Shown piece by piece: positions 30,290-38,871 of a DNA stretch of 64,000 nucleotides. The notes beneath the pieces were generated by a model that made no database searches, was not told the DNA's origin, and was given only the letters and a program-made list of their open reading frames with translations. A program made the position numbers and the translations under genes. Each line of letters starts with the position of its first letter. Positions within the stretch are counted from its first letter, which is position 1. The stretch is from an uncultured Clostridia bacterium (GTDB lineage: Bacteria; Bacillota; Clostridia; Oscillospirales; Ruminococcaceae), in NCBI GenBank assembly GCA_947623585.1, contig CANQHA010000004.1, positions 1 to 64,000 of the forward strand, written 5' to 3'.

Positions 30290-32656
30290 CTATCTCATCT
30301 CTCCCGCTCCGAGGCTTTCGCGGAGGCGGTCTTTGCAGCGCCTCGGAATATCCGCGGCGGCGATGATCTCCGCGATTTTTTCCGCGGGGGCTTTTGACAG
30401 CTCGTCATAGAGGCGGTTTTTAACGTCGGTTTTAATCTCGAACCGAGTGAGGTTATATTTCAGGCGCTCGATGAATTTTCGGCGAGGGTCCTCGGAATAT
30501 CTCACCTTTACCGAATAGGTCTCGCCGGCCTTGGCGCAAAACTCAACGGCAAGGCGCTCGTCACCGCCGAGGGCAAATTTCACGGCTCGGCCGTTTTTTT
30601 TGACCGAAACGCTCCCCTCGGGAATGTTTCTGAACTCCAGCCTGAATTTTCTCGTCACCGCCGAGAAGATGTCGATTTGCTGCAAGTTTTTTTCCGAGAA
30701 GCTCGCAAATTCCGTGTCGAGCCTTTGGCCGTCCCTATCCTCGTGCAAAACAAAGCCGCCGTTTCCGTTAAACGCCAAAACCTCGAGGCATTCGGGCAGG
30801 TCGATCGAGTTTCCGGTCTTTTTGCCGTCAAGCGCGATGATCGCGCCCTCTTTTGCCAGAACCGGCAGACTGTCGAGCCAGCGGAGCATTTTCACTTTGC
30901 CGCCGCCGATATATTCGTCGCCGGTGAAAACGTCCGTCCACTTCCCCTCGGGCAAAAACACCGTTACCCCCGCCATTCCCGAAGCGTCGGTTTTTTCGGC
31001 GATGGGCGCCGCGATGGTCTGATCGGCAAAGAGATACTGCTGCGGGCAGGAATAGGCCGCGCCGATCTCGGGGTATTCGTAATACATCGGCTCGATAAGC
31101 GCTTTTCCGCTCTCCGAGGTGTCTACGGCGGCGGAATAAAGCAGCGGTATCATTCGGTGCCTGAGCCTCAAAAAGTCCTCCGCGATTTTTCCCTTGCCGT
31201 TCATATAAAACATCGGCTCTTTTGAGAACACCTCCGAGCAGGAGCAGTGCAGTCTGTTTATCGGGCTGAAGACACCGAACTGCAAAAATCTGACGTAAAG
31301 CTCGTCGTCCTTCGAGCCGCCCTGATGTCCGCCGATGTCGTGGCTCCACCAAGAATATCCCGCGTTCGAGGCGGTCGCGGTGAAATAGGGCAGATATTTC
31401 AGCGTTTTCCAAGTGACATATGTATCTCCCGAAAAGCCGAGGGGATATCTGTGCGAGCCGAGCCCGCAATATCTTGAAAGTATCAGCGGCTCTTTTTCCT
31501 TTGCGATGTCAAGAGTGTGATAGTGATTCAGCGCCCAAAGGGGGTCGAGCCCCTCGAGCGCGCTTTTTGTGCCCTGCTGCCAATCTACCCACCAAAAATC
31601 AACGCCGTCGCGCTCATAGGGTTTGTGGAGCACCTTAAAATAAGCGTTGATGAATTTTTCGTCCGACATATCGAATTTAATCCGTTCTTCGGTTTCGGGG
31701 TCTGCGCCGACCTCGCGGCACATTTTTTCATACATATCCTCGAACCAGCGAACGCCGAGCGCGGGGTGAAGATTAAGCGTCACTCTGAGGTTTTTCGCCT
31801 TGATTTTTGCGAGAAAAGCCCGATAGTCGGGGAAAAGGTCGGTGTTCCAGCTGTAACCGGTCCAGCCGTCGGCGCCGCCGTGTTTTTCGTCGTTTTTGCC
31901 CGACTCGGTTATCTTCTTTTTCTCGTCGAGGGTCGTTGACCAGTGCCAGTCCATATCTACCGTCGCGACGGTGAGGGGGATATCTCTCTCGGAAAATCTT
32001 TCAAGAAGATCGAGATACTGCTTTTCGGTATAGGCGTAATAGCGGCTCCACCAGTTTCCGAGGGCGAAGCGGGGGATTATCGGCGTTTTGCCCGATATCA
32101 TATAAAGCGCCCGTACCGCCGCCCTGTAATCGCGGCCGAACGCGAAAACATAGATATCTCTCGCGCCGCCGTTTCTTTTTGAAAGCGAGCCGTCGGCTTT
32201 TAAAATAAGGCTTTTTGAATCGTCCAAAACCGCTACGCCCGATTTTGAGCAGACGCCGTTTTCAAGCTCGATCTCATAAGGCTTCGAGCCGTCGTAGGGC
32301 AAATAGGTGCTTCCGTCGCAGCCGTCGAGGGTCCGATATGTTCCGAGAAGATTCCCCGAATTTTGAAGCGAGACCCTTCTCCGCCCGAAAAGAACGTACC
32401 CCGAAAGGTCGGGCTCAATGCAAAGCCGGCAGTCGTCGGTCGAAACGGTTATAACGCCGTTTTCCGATTTTGCCGAAAAGCTCTGCCTCGGCATATCTCT
32501 GAACCAGACGGTCTGGGTGGCTTCGTCGCAAAAATCGCCCTTTTCTATTCTGAAAAGCCTGCCGCCGAGAACCGATATCCTAACGTCCCCCGCGACGAAG
32601 GTGTTTTCCTTGAGGACCTGCGGGCGGGTCTTTGCTTTAAGGTGAGAGTCAAGCAT
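30290..32656 (-). CDS. Glycoside hydrolase family 31 enzyme
   Basis: A 788-residue cytosolic enzyme (no signal peptide). An N-terminal beta-sandwich (about 1-190) is followed by the (beta/alpha)8 barrel. D-F-W-W-V-D-W-Q-Q-G near residue 360 holds the nucleophile Asp, S-R-Y-C-G-L-G-S-H-R-Y-P-L-G-F-S-G-D-T near 415 holds the acid/base Asp, and W-W-S-H-D-I-G-G-H follows. The catalytic Asp is followed by W-Q-Q-G rather than the M-N-E of classic alpha-glucosidases, so the substrate may be another alpha-linked sugar. The C-terminal 60 residues extend past the usual beta domains. It ends with TAG and is followed by the SGNH gene on the same transcript. Confidence 0.88.
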   Translation of the reverse strand: MLDSHLKAKTRPQVLKENTFVAGDVRISVLGGRLFRIEKGDFCDEATQTVWFRDMPRQSFSAKSENGVITVSTDDCRLCIEPDLSGYVLFGRRRVSLQNSGNLLGTYRTLDGCDGSTYLPYDGSKPYEIELENGVCSKSGVAVLDDSKSLILKADGSLSKRNGGARDIYVFAFGRDYRAAVRALYMISGKTPIIPRFALGNWWSRYYAYTEKQYLDLLERFSERDIPLTVATVDMDWHWSTTLDEKKKITESGKNDEKHGGADGWTGYSWNTDLFPDYRAFLAKIKAKNLRVTLNLHPALGVRWFEDMYEKMCREVGADPETEERIKFDMSDEKFINAYFKVLHKPYERDGVDFWWVDWQQGTKSALEGLDPLWALNHYHTLDIAKEKEPLILSRYCGLGSHRYPLGFSGDTYVTWKTLKYLPYFTATASNAGYSWWSHDIGGHQGGSKDDELYVRFLQFGVFSPINRLHCSCSEVFSKEPMFYMNGKGKIAEDFLRLRHRMIPLLYSAAVDTSESGKALIEPMYYEYPEIGAAYSCPQQYLFADQTIAAPIAEKTDASGMAGVTVFLPEGKWTDVFTGDEYIGGGKVKMLRWLDSLPVLAKEGAIIALDGKKTGNSIDLPECLEVLAFNGNGGFVLHEDRDGQRLDTEFASFSEKNLQQIDIFSAVTRKFRLEFRNIPEGSVSVKKNGRAVKFALGGDERLAVEFCAKAGETYSVKVRYSEDPRRKFIERLKYNLTRFEIKTDVKNRLYDELSKAPAEKIAEIIAAADIPRRCKDRLRESLGAGEMR

Positions 32657-32677
32657 TCCGATCGCTCCTTTTCGCTG

Positions 32678-33865
32678 TCATTTTTCGGCCGCGATGATCT
32701 TTTTCATCTCCGAAACGGCCTTTCTGCCCATTGCGTGATGCCCCGCGGGGCTCGGGTGAAGCCCGTCGCCCGAATCGTTTTCGGCGGCAAGGCGGGTCTC
32801 GTCGTCGGGGTCGCAGACCGCCGAGGCAAAATCAACATAGCCGTCAAAGCCGCTGTCCGGGCTCATCATCCACGCGTTGACGGTCTTTCTTATCTTTTCG
32901 TGGAGCTCGGAGGCCCACCATTCGTTTTTGCCGAACGGCGTTATCGTTCCTCCGTATACCTTGACGCCGTTTTTGCGGCAGGCGGCTATCATGGCCTTGT
33001 ATTCGTTTATCATGGCCTCCGAGGTGTCGGTCTGAGCGCCCGGAATGTCGTTCGTGCCGATAAGTATAAGCGCCCTGCTCACGCCGGGAATATTGATGAC
33101 GTCGCGCTCAAAGCGCTCTCTTGCCGGCGTTCCCCAGCCCCCGAAGATGGCGTTTCCGGCGATAGACGTGTTGACGACCGATATATGCGAGGTCTTCGGG
33201 TCGGCCTTAAGCCCCTGAGAAAGCAGGTTGGGCCAAGCGTCAAAGCCGTTGAAGGTCGAGACCGCGCCGTCGGTTATCGAATCCCCGAAGCATACGAGCG
33301 TTTCGACCTCGGGCTCGCAGAGAACGTCGGCCCGGCAGAGAGAAAAATAGCTCCACTTAAATTCCTCTGGCGAAAAATTCTCGGACACCTTGTTACCCGA
33401 AGCCGTCCAGCTCGAGCAGTCGGCCTCGCGGTGGCAGGCCAAAAACTCGGGGCCCTCGCCGAACAAAACGCTCACCGCCAAAAAATCGAGCGAGCGGCAG
33501 TCAAAATCCGCGCCGTCCGAGGTCACTGTTCCACCCGCCGGTATCTTCACGCTTTTTTTGCCGTCAAAGGTCACCTCAACGTCTGTCGCGGGGTCGATAT
33601 CGGGCTCACCGGGCTTTAAAAGCCTTGCGATGTGAACGGATCTGAGCTCAAGCCCGCAGCTCGGCGGGTCAAGGGTCTCGGAATACTCGTTTGAAAAGCA
33701 CAGCCTCAGCTTTTTTCCGCCCGACGATACCTGAAGCTGCTGCCTCAGGGTGTTTCCGCCGAGCTTCGGCGCTTTCGGGATCTGATCCGGCTCGGGGTTG
33801 AGCGTCGCCGCCGCCCAAGTGCAGCGCCACTCGCATTTTGACGATAACTCATTTCCGTTTTTCAT
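32678..33865 (-). CDS. SGNH/GDSL hydrolase
   Basis: A 395-residue two-domain protein. Residues 1-190 are a beta-rich N-terminal domain. The SGNH domain follows: block I F-G-D-S-I-T-D-G near 196 with the catalytic Ser, block III G-T-N-D-I near 272 with Asn, and block V D-G-L-H-P near 370 with the Asp-His pair. Such proteins are often carbohydrate esterases. It lies 21 bases upstream of the GH31 gene on the same strand, suggesting deacetylation before glycosidic cleavage. There is no signal peptide, so it is likely cytosolic. Confidence 0.88.
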   Translation of the reverse strand: MKNGNELSSKCEWRCTWAAATLNPEPDQIPKAPKLGGNTLRQQLQVSSGGKKLRLCFSNEYSETLDPPSCGLELRSVHIARLLKPGEPDIDPATDVEVTFDGKKSVKIPAGGTVTSDGADFDCRSLDFLAVSVLFGEGPEFLACHREADCSSWTASGNKVSENFSPEEFKWSYFSLCRADVLCEPEVETLVCFGDSITDGAVSTFNGFDAWPNLLSQGLKADPKTSHISVVNTSIAGNAIFGGWGTPARERFERDVINIPGVSRALILIGTNDIPGAQTDTSEAMINEYKAMIAACRKNGVKVYGGTITPFGKNEWWASELHEKIRKTVNAWMMSPDSGFDGYVDFASAVCDPDDETRLAAENDSGDGLHPSPAGHHAMGRKAVSEMKKIIAAEK

Positions 33866-33954
33866 AGCCTGCCTCCTGAAATATTCTTTTTAAATATCCT
33901 ATCATTCGCGGGGCGAAATGTCAATGAAAATCGGCGCTTTCGCAAAAAAATTCC

Positions 33955-33995
33955 GAAAGCGGCGAAGATCCGCTCGGACCTCCGCCGCTTTTTAT
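33955..33995. terminator. Hairpin between the XRE gene and the SGNH gene
   Basis: AAAGCGGCG and CGCCGCTTT pair around an 18-base loop. T-runs follow on the plus strand and, after a few bases, on the minus strand. It probably terminates the XRE gene. Confidence 0.65.
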
Positions 33996-34019
33996 AAAAC
34001 ACACTTCTTGATTTTAAAT

Positions 34020-34787
34020 TTAATTTTCTTCTGCCCGCTTTGCCGCCGAGGCTTTTTTTGCAAAGAACGGCCGCCCCTGCTGCTTGCGCTTGCAGGCGAG
34101 GGTGGTGATATATGTAACCGCGGCGCACAGAACGGTATAGACGATGATAAACAGCGGCAGCGAAACGTCGAGCGCGAAGTGAATGAACCCCTCCGAGCAG
34201 ACATTGCCGTTTATCGTCCAGACGTCGTCGGTCGAATGCGAGATGTAAAAGTCTGCGGGGTAAGGCGCAAGCGTTGCGTGCAAAAACGCGTTCAACGCCA
34301 GCGAGAGAACGAAGAACCCGACTATCCAGACGTTCGCCCTGATGAATTTGCAGGCGTTTTCAAGCTGTTCGCCCTCGCGCAGCTTCGTCGTTCCGAGCAT
34401 AAACGTCATTATGCCGAGCGTCATCATCACAAACGCTATCAGCGACATTTTCTCGTCCTCGCTGAAAGCGTAAAGCGCCGCCGACAGCACAAGCCCCAGT
34501 GCGTTCAGCGTCGTGCCGACTATGTTGAATACTTTTGCCTCGGGATAGATCTTTTTTGCGGCGGGAACAAAAGTCGTCTGCGCGGTCGGCTCGATGCCCT
34601 TTAAAAGATAGTCCGTCGTCACCCCGAATATCTCGCTGAGCGTCACGATGTTATACATATCCGGCACCGACTGCTCGCTCTCCCACTTCGATACCGCCTG
34701 ACGCGAGACCCCGGTTTTTTCGGCCAAGTCCTCCTGAGAGAGGTCGTTTGCACGGCGAAGCTCGGAGATCCTGTCTGCTATTGTCAT
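34020..34787 (-). CDS. XRE-family regulator with membrane domain
   Basis: A 255-residue protein with AAAGGAG before the start. Residues 1-65 are an XRE helix-turn-helix (L-S-Q-E-D-L-A-E-K-T-G-V-S-R-Q-A-V-S-K-W-E). The remainder has four or five hydrophobic helices (about 90-115, 120-140, 155-180, 205-235), so it is a membrane-bound repressor type common in Clostridia. A CGGTTG/CAACCG dyad upstream (34835-34854) is a candidate operator for self-control. Its target is unknown. Confidence 0.85.
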   Translation of the reverse strand: MTIADRISELRRANDLSQEDLAEKTGVSRQAVSKWESEQSVPDMYNIVTLSEIFGVTTDYLLKGIEPTAQTTFVPAAKKIYPEAKVFNIVGTTLNALGLVLSAALYAFSEDEKMSLIAFVMMTLGIMTFMLGTTKLREGEQLENACKFIRANVWIVGFFVLSLALNAFLHATLAPYPADFYISHSTDDVWTINGNVCSEGFIHFALDVSLPLFIIVYTVLCAAVTYITTLACKRKQQGRPFFAKKASAAKRAEEN

Positions 34788-34834
34788 AATTTATCGCTCC
34801 TTTCTTAAGCTGCCCTAATAATAGCGCAAAACGT

Positions 34835-34854
34835 CGGTTGCGGTCTACCAACCG
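34835..34854. promoter_or_regulatory. Candidate operator upstream of the XRE gene
   Basis: Inverted repeat CGGTTG and CAACCG with an eight-base gap, about 50-65 bases before the XRE start. A related GTCGGTTGCGG occurs again near 34898. Confidence 0.35.
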
Positions 34855-34949
34855 GCGCGGTTTTTTCAAAAAATATTTGTTGCCCTGTTCTGCGGCGTCG
34901 GTTGCGGGGGCGGTTGCAAAGACGGTTTTTCGCGGTTTTGCGGGCTTTT

Positions 34950-35453
34950 TCATTTTTTTGTTTTCGAGCCGGTCCGCTCAAGAATCACCCCGAGGATAAC
35001 TCCGTTCACGGCGCCGAAGACTGCTCCCGCCGAAAGAAGGACCGGAAGATAATACCAAAGCGCCGAGGCATCGGTTATGGCCGCCGCGACGGCAAGCTGC
35101 CCGACGTTGTGCGCAGCGCCGGCCGCCGCCGAAACTCCGACCGTTGAAAAAAGACCCGTCTTTTTCAGAACCGCCATCGCAAAAAGGCTCAGCGCGCCGC
35201 CCGCAAGGCTGTAAAGCAGGCCGGTGAAGCTGCCGAAAAACATCCAGCTCAGAATTATTCTTATGAGGTTTATGCCCGCCGCCTCTTTCAGCCCGAATTT
35301 ATAAAGCGCCGCCATAACGCAAAGGTTTGCAAGCCCCGGCTTTATTCCCGGAACGCCGAGCCTTGAAAGCGGCAGCAGAAATTCGATATAAGAAAGCCCG
35401 AAGCAAAGCGCGGTCAAAAGCCCCAATATCGCGATCTTGCGTGTTTTTGTCAT
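34950..35453 (-). CDS. Gx transporter family membrane protein (heptaprenyl diphosphate synthase component I-like)
   Basis: A 167-residue protein with five or six membrane helices and Gly-rich loops (I-K-P-G-L-A-N-L-C-V, G-A-A-H-N-V-G-Q-L). The family is ECF substrate-binding-like and is often seen beside ApbE and NusG-II proteins in redox operons. Start ATG at 35453 is four bases after the upstream stop, so it is tightly coupled. It is the last gene of the Rnf operon. The substrate, perhaps a flavin or precursor, is not proven. Confidence 0.82.
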   Translation of the reverse strand: MTKTRKIAILGLLTALCFGLSYIEFLLPLSRLGVPGIKPGLANLCVMAALYKFGLKEAAGINLIRIILSWMFFGSFTGLLYSLAGGALSLFAMAVLKKTGLFSTVGVSAAAGAAHNVGQLAVAAAITDASALWYYLPVLLSAGAVFGAVNGVILGVILERTGSKTKK

Positions 35454-35457
35454 CTTC

Positions 35458-35817
35458 TCACCCCGAAATAAGATCGACTCCGCCGCTACCCGCGACCTTA
35501 ACGGTCACGCCGCCGGGAAGACAAACTATCGTTTCGTTTTGGCGGCTTATCGGGCGGTGATGAACGCATATCTGGTTTTTGCAGACGGCGCTTTGGACCC
35601 TTGCGCTTCCGTTTTCAATCTTAACGACGCAAAGCCCGTTGACGTCTATTACGCGGTCTTCGCCGAGCGGCAGGGTCGCAAAAAGCTCGCCGCCGACCCT
35701 TATCTCGACCCTGTCGCCGGCCCTGCCCGAAAATTTTAAGCACAAAAACGCCGCCCCGGCAATCAGAAAAATCGCCGAAATAAGCAAAGCGTCAAAGATC
35801 GGGCGCTTATTTTTCAT
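35458..35817 (-). CDS. NusG domain II-containing membrane protein
   Basis: A 119-residue protein. ATG at 35817 overlaps the apbE end by 11 bases. One N-terminal membrane helix (about 10-30) leads to a NusG domain II-like beta barrel (L-C-V-V-K-I-E-N-G, V-C-K-N-Q-I-C-V-H-H, P-G-G-V-T-V-K-V). The C-x5-C and H-H residues are conserved in this family. Its role is unknown. Placement between ApbE and the Gx transporter suggests the maturation or metal/flavin side of the Rnf complex. Confidence 0.85.
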   Translation of the reverse strand: MKNKRPIFDALLISAIFLIAGAAFLCLKFSGRAGDRVEIRVGGELFATLPLGEDRVIDVNGLCVVKIENGSARVQSAVCKNQICVHHRPISRQNETIVCLPGGVTVKVAGSGGVDLISG

Positions 35818-36781
35818 AGCTTTCAAACCCCTTTGAGCGAACGACCTCGCCGTCATATGATACCCAGACCGCCTCGGCCGAAAATTTTTCGAGCAGCTCC
35901 TTACCGCTGTCAAGGTCAAGGCAGAAAAGCGCCGTCGAAAGCGCGTCGGCTTCCTTCGAGCTTTTCGATACCACCGTTACCGAGCGCCAGAGCTTTGCTG
36001 GGTAAAGCGTTTTCGGGTCGATTATGTGGTGATATCTCACCCCGCCGACCTCGTAATATCGCTGATAATCCCCGCTCGTAACGACCGAGAGGTCGGATAT
36101 TTTCAAAACGGTCAGAATCCCGCCGTCGGGGCTTTGAACGCCTATCTCCCACTTTCCGTCGGGCTTTTCGCCGCTGACCGAAATGTTTCCTCCGAGAGAA
36201 AGCGCAAAGCGCTCGGCGCCCAAGCCATGAAGAAATTCCGTCGCTTTTTCGGCGGCATAGCCCTTTGCGAGCGCCCCGAAGTCCAACGACATCTCGGGGT
36301 CTTCAAGGCTCGGCTCCCCGCCGCTTAGGTTTATCTTTTCGATGTCGCAGTGCTCCGCTCGTTTCAAAAGCTCGTCCGCATCGGGCAGAACGCCCTTTTC
36401 GCGGCAGTCGCTCCAAAGGCTCAAAACGCTTCCGAGCGCAATGTTGAGCTGCCCGCCCGAAAGCTCACACATCGAGACCCCGAACGAAATAAGCTCGCAA
36501 AGCTCGGGAGGATAATCGCCCTTTACGCCGTCGTTAAGGCTTTTCGCATTGTTTATCCCCTCGGCAAGGTCATATATATCGAATATTCCGTGAAGCCGCA
36601 AAAGCTCGGCGTGCAGCGCCTCCGAAAGGCTTTCAAACTCCTCCTCGCTTTCGCAGTAGGCCGTAAACTCGGTCACGGTGTCAAAAACGTCCGTATAAAC
36701 GGCGCTGAAGCGCTTCGGGGCGGCATTGCAACCCGAAAACAGCGTCAGCGCCGCTAAGATGATCAAAAAGGTCCTTTTCAT
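35807..36781 (-). CDS. apbE: FAD:protein FMN transferase lipoprotein
   Basis: A 324-residue protein. The start overlaps the rnfB stop as ATGA. Residues 1-17 are a signal with lipobox F-S-G-C. The ApbE fold shows D-F-G-A-L-A-K-G-Y-A-A-E-K-A near 195, S-L-G-G-N-I near 220 and H-H-I-I-D-P-K-T near 268. ApbE covalently attaches FMN to threonine in RnfG and RnfD on the outer face of the membrane. Its position in this operon fits that job directly. Confidence 0.93.
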   Translation of the reverse strand: MKRTFLIILAALTLFSGCNAAPKRFSAVYTDVFDTVTEFTAYCESEEEFESLSEALHAELLRLHGIFDIYDLAEGINNAKSLNDGVKGDYPPELCELISFGVSMCELSGGQLNIALGSVLSLWSDCREKGVLPDADELLKRAEHCDIEKINLSGGEPSLEDPEMSLDFGALAKGYAAEKATEFLHGLGAERFALSLGGNISVSGEKPDGKWEIGVQSPDGGILTVLKISDLSVVTSGDYQRYYEVGGVRYHHIIDPKTLYPAKLWRSVTVVSKSSKEADALSTALFCLDLDSGKELLEKFSAEAVWVSYDGEVVRSKGFESYEK

Positions 36782-37587
36782 TTTGCCGAAACTTTGCCGC
36801 GCTTTCCTGCGCGAATTATCTTGCAGGGGCATTTTTCTGCGCATTTTCCGCAGCCTGTGCATTTCGTATAGTCTATCCTTGCAAGGTTGTTCTCAACGCT
36901 AATAGCGCCGCTCTCGCAAACGCGCTGGCACATTCCGCAGCCAATGCAGCCGACCGAGCAGGCGGCCTTGACGTCTTTTCCCTTCGAGCGAGACGAGCAG
37001 AGAACGGTATAGGGCGCGTCGGCGGGCATTATTTCAATAAGTCCGTTCGGGCAGACCGAGACGCATTTTCCGCAGGCCATGCATTTTTCGGGGTCGATGT
37101 GCGCCAGACCGTTGATTATCTTTATCGCGTCAAACGGGCAGACGGCGGCGCAGGTTCCGAGCCCGCAGCAGCCGTAGGCGCATTTTTTCGCGCCGTGGCC
37201 CGGGGCGAGATACGCTATCCTGCAATCGCGCTCGTCGCCGTAAAGATAGTTGTCGGCGGTGTTTTGGCAGTTGCCCGAGCACTTCACCACCGCGACCCTC
37301 TTTGCCTTTTCAAGAATACAGACGCCCATTATTTCGCCAATTCGGTCCTTGTCCGAGGAGGGGCAAAGCCCGGGGTTAGCGCCCTCGGCGACGATAGCAT
37401 GAGCATAGGCGTCGCAGCCGGCATATCCGCAGCCGCCGCAGTTCGAGCCCGCAAGCAGCTCGCGCACCTCGGCTTCTCTCGGGTCGGTCTCGACCTTAAA
37501 CTTCTCGGCGAGAATTCCGAGCAAGATCCCTATCACAACGCTTATAACGCCGATAACGGCAACGGCGATCAAAATCGGTATAATCAT
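36778..37587 (-). CDS. rnfB: Rnf complex subunit RnfB, Fe-S electron carrier
   Basis: A 269-residue protein. One N-terminal membrane helix (about 5-25) is followed by a 4Fe-4S site (G-S-N-C-G-G-C-G-Y-A-G-C near 48) and two ferredoxin pairs (C-M-A-C-G-K-C-V-S-V-C-P and C-T-G-C-G-K-C-A-E-K-C-P), plus extra Cys clusters. It takes electrons from reduced ferredoxin into the Rnf complex. AGGAGG-like GGAGG precedes ATG at 37587. The last residues overlap apbE. Confidence 0.95.
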   Translation of the reverse strand: MIIPILIAVAVIGVISVVIGILLGILAEKFKVETDPREAEVRELLAGSNCGGCGYAGCDAYAHAIVAEGANPGLCPSSDKDRIGEIMGVCILEKAKRVAVVKCSGNCQNTADNYLYGDERDCRIAYLAPGHGAKKCAYGCCGLGTCAAVCPFDAIKIINGLAHIDPEKCMACGKCVSVCPNGLIEIMPADAPYTVLCSSRSKGKDVKAACSVGCIGCGMCQRVCESGAISVENNLARIDYTKCTGCGKCAEKCPCKIIRAGKRGKVSAK

Positions 37588-37600
37588 AATTCAGCCTCCG

Positions 37601-38185
37601 TCATGATATCGTGCCTTTAAACCCGAAGAAAGCTATCGCCATCAGCCCCGCCGTGACCAAAACGATGGGCATTCCCTTGAAGCTGTCGGGAATGTCGTTG
37701 TTTTCGATCCTTTCGCGCACGCCGGCCATCAAAACAATGGCTATCATAAAGCCGACGGCGGTGCCGACCGAATAGATCATGGTCTCGGAGAAGGTATAGT
37801 TTTTCTGAGCGGCGTCTATCGCAACGCCGAGAACGGCGCAGTTTGTGGTTATAAGCGGAAGATAGACCCCGAGCGCCTTATAAAGCGAGGGCATTTTCTT
37901 TTTGAGTATTATCTCGACCGACTGCACCAGCGCGGCGATTATAAGAATAAAAACTATGGTGCGAAGATAAACGAGGTTATCTCTTAAAATAAGGTGGTCT
38001 ATAACGTAAGTTATCGCCGAGGAGACGGTTATTACCGCGATGACCGCGGCGCCCATTCCGAGGGCGGTCGAGGTCTTCTTCGAGACGCCGAGGAAAGGAC
38101 AAAGCCCCAAAAATCTGCTCAGCACGACGTTATTGACGAGCGCCGCCGAGATTATTCCGAGAAACAGTGTTGAAAGAAAGCTCAT
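37601..38185 (-). CDS. rnfA: Rnf complex subunit RnfA
   Basis: A 194-residue membrane protein with six helices. L-S-R-F-L-G-L-C-P-F-L-G-V near residue 22 and I-T-T-N-C-A-V-L-G near 110 contain the conserved Cys that, with RnfE, hold an Fe-S cluster inside the membrane. It overlaps rnfE by four bases. It is part of the ferredoxin:NAD+ oxidoreductase that pumps Na+ or H+. Confidence 0.95.
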   Translation of the reverse strand: MSFLSTLFLGIISAALVNNVVLSRFLGLCPFLGVSKKTSTALGMGAAVIAVITVSSAITYVIDHLILRDNLVYLRTIVFILIIAALVQSVEIILKKKMPSLYKALGVYLPLITTNCAVLGVAIDAAQKNYTFSETMIYSVGTAVGFMIAIVLMAGVRERIENNDIPDSFKGMPIVLVTAGLMAIAFFGFKGTIS

Positions 38186-38871
38186 TCCTCATCGCTCCTT
38201 TCGCGGAAACCGCAGTCTTTTTGCAGGCAGCCGGCGCACCCGCCCGAGCAGAATTTATCGTTTTTGTTCGTTGCGCTCGGGGCTTTGAATTTGTTCTGAA
38301 GCGCCGTCAGCACCGCCAAAACGAAGAAAGCTCCCGGCGCCATTACCATTATAGCGATCGGCTCAAATGCGTCGGGCATTATTTTCAGCCCGAATATCTC
38401 TCCGGCTCCCAAAAGCTCGCGGACCGCGCCGATGACGGTCAGCGCAAGGGTGAAGCCGAGGCCCATTCCCAGCCCGTCGAAGAAGGACGCGAGCGGCTTG
38501 TTTTTCGAGGCGTAGCTCTCCGCTCTGCCGAGGATAATGCAGTTCACGACGATGAGCGGGATATAAAGCCCGAGGGCGGTATATATCGGTCTGACATAAG
38601 CCTGCATAAGCATTTCGACGATGGTGACAAAGCTGGCGACGACGACGATATAAGCCGGCATTCTCACCCTGTCGGGTATAAATTTTCTGAGAAGCGAGAT
38701 TATTAGGTTCGACATCATGAGCACCGCGCAGGTCGAAAGCCCCATTCCGACGCCGTTTATCGCGCTGGTCGTCACGGCGAGGGTCGGACACATTCCAAGC
38801 ATTAAAACAAATGTCGGATTCTCTTTCAGAACGCCGTTATAAAGGCGTTCTATCGGCGTGTTCTGTTTCAC
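38182..38871 (-). CDS. rnfE: Rnf complex subunit RnfE
   Basis: A 229-residue membrane protein homologous to RnfA in the first 195 residues (L-G-M-C-P-T-L-A-V near 25 and V-N-C-I-I-L-G-R near 108). It ends in an extra Cys-rich tail (C-S-G-G-C-A-G-C-L-Q-K-D-C-G) that typical RnfE lacks or has shorter, and which could bind a metal. The start is GTG, overlapping the rnfG stop as GTGA. Confidence 0.93.
   Translation of the reverse strand: MKQNTPIERLYNGVLKENPTFVLMLGMCPTLAVTTSAINGVGMGLSTCAVLMMSNLIISLLRKFIPDRVRMPAYIVVVASFVTIVEMLMQAYVRPIYTALGLYIPLIVVNCIILGRAESYASKNKPLASFFDGLGMGLGFTLALTVIGAVRELLGAGEIFGLKIMPDAFEPIAIMVMAPGAFFVLAVLTALQNKFKAPSATNKNDKFCSGGCAGCLQKDCGFRERSDEE

Noticed and set aside
29901-30410. 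169-residue open frame starting inside tRNA-Pro
   Set aside because: It starts in the tRNA and covers the repeat units behind it; no ribosome site.
32363-33619. 418-residue plus-strand open frame
   Set aside because: It is antisense to the GH31 and SGNH genes, both of which show catalytic motifs; no protein family is visible in this frame.
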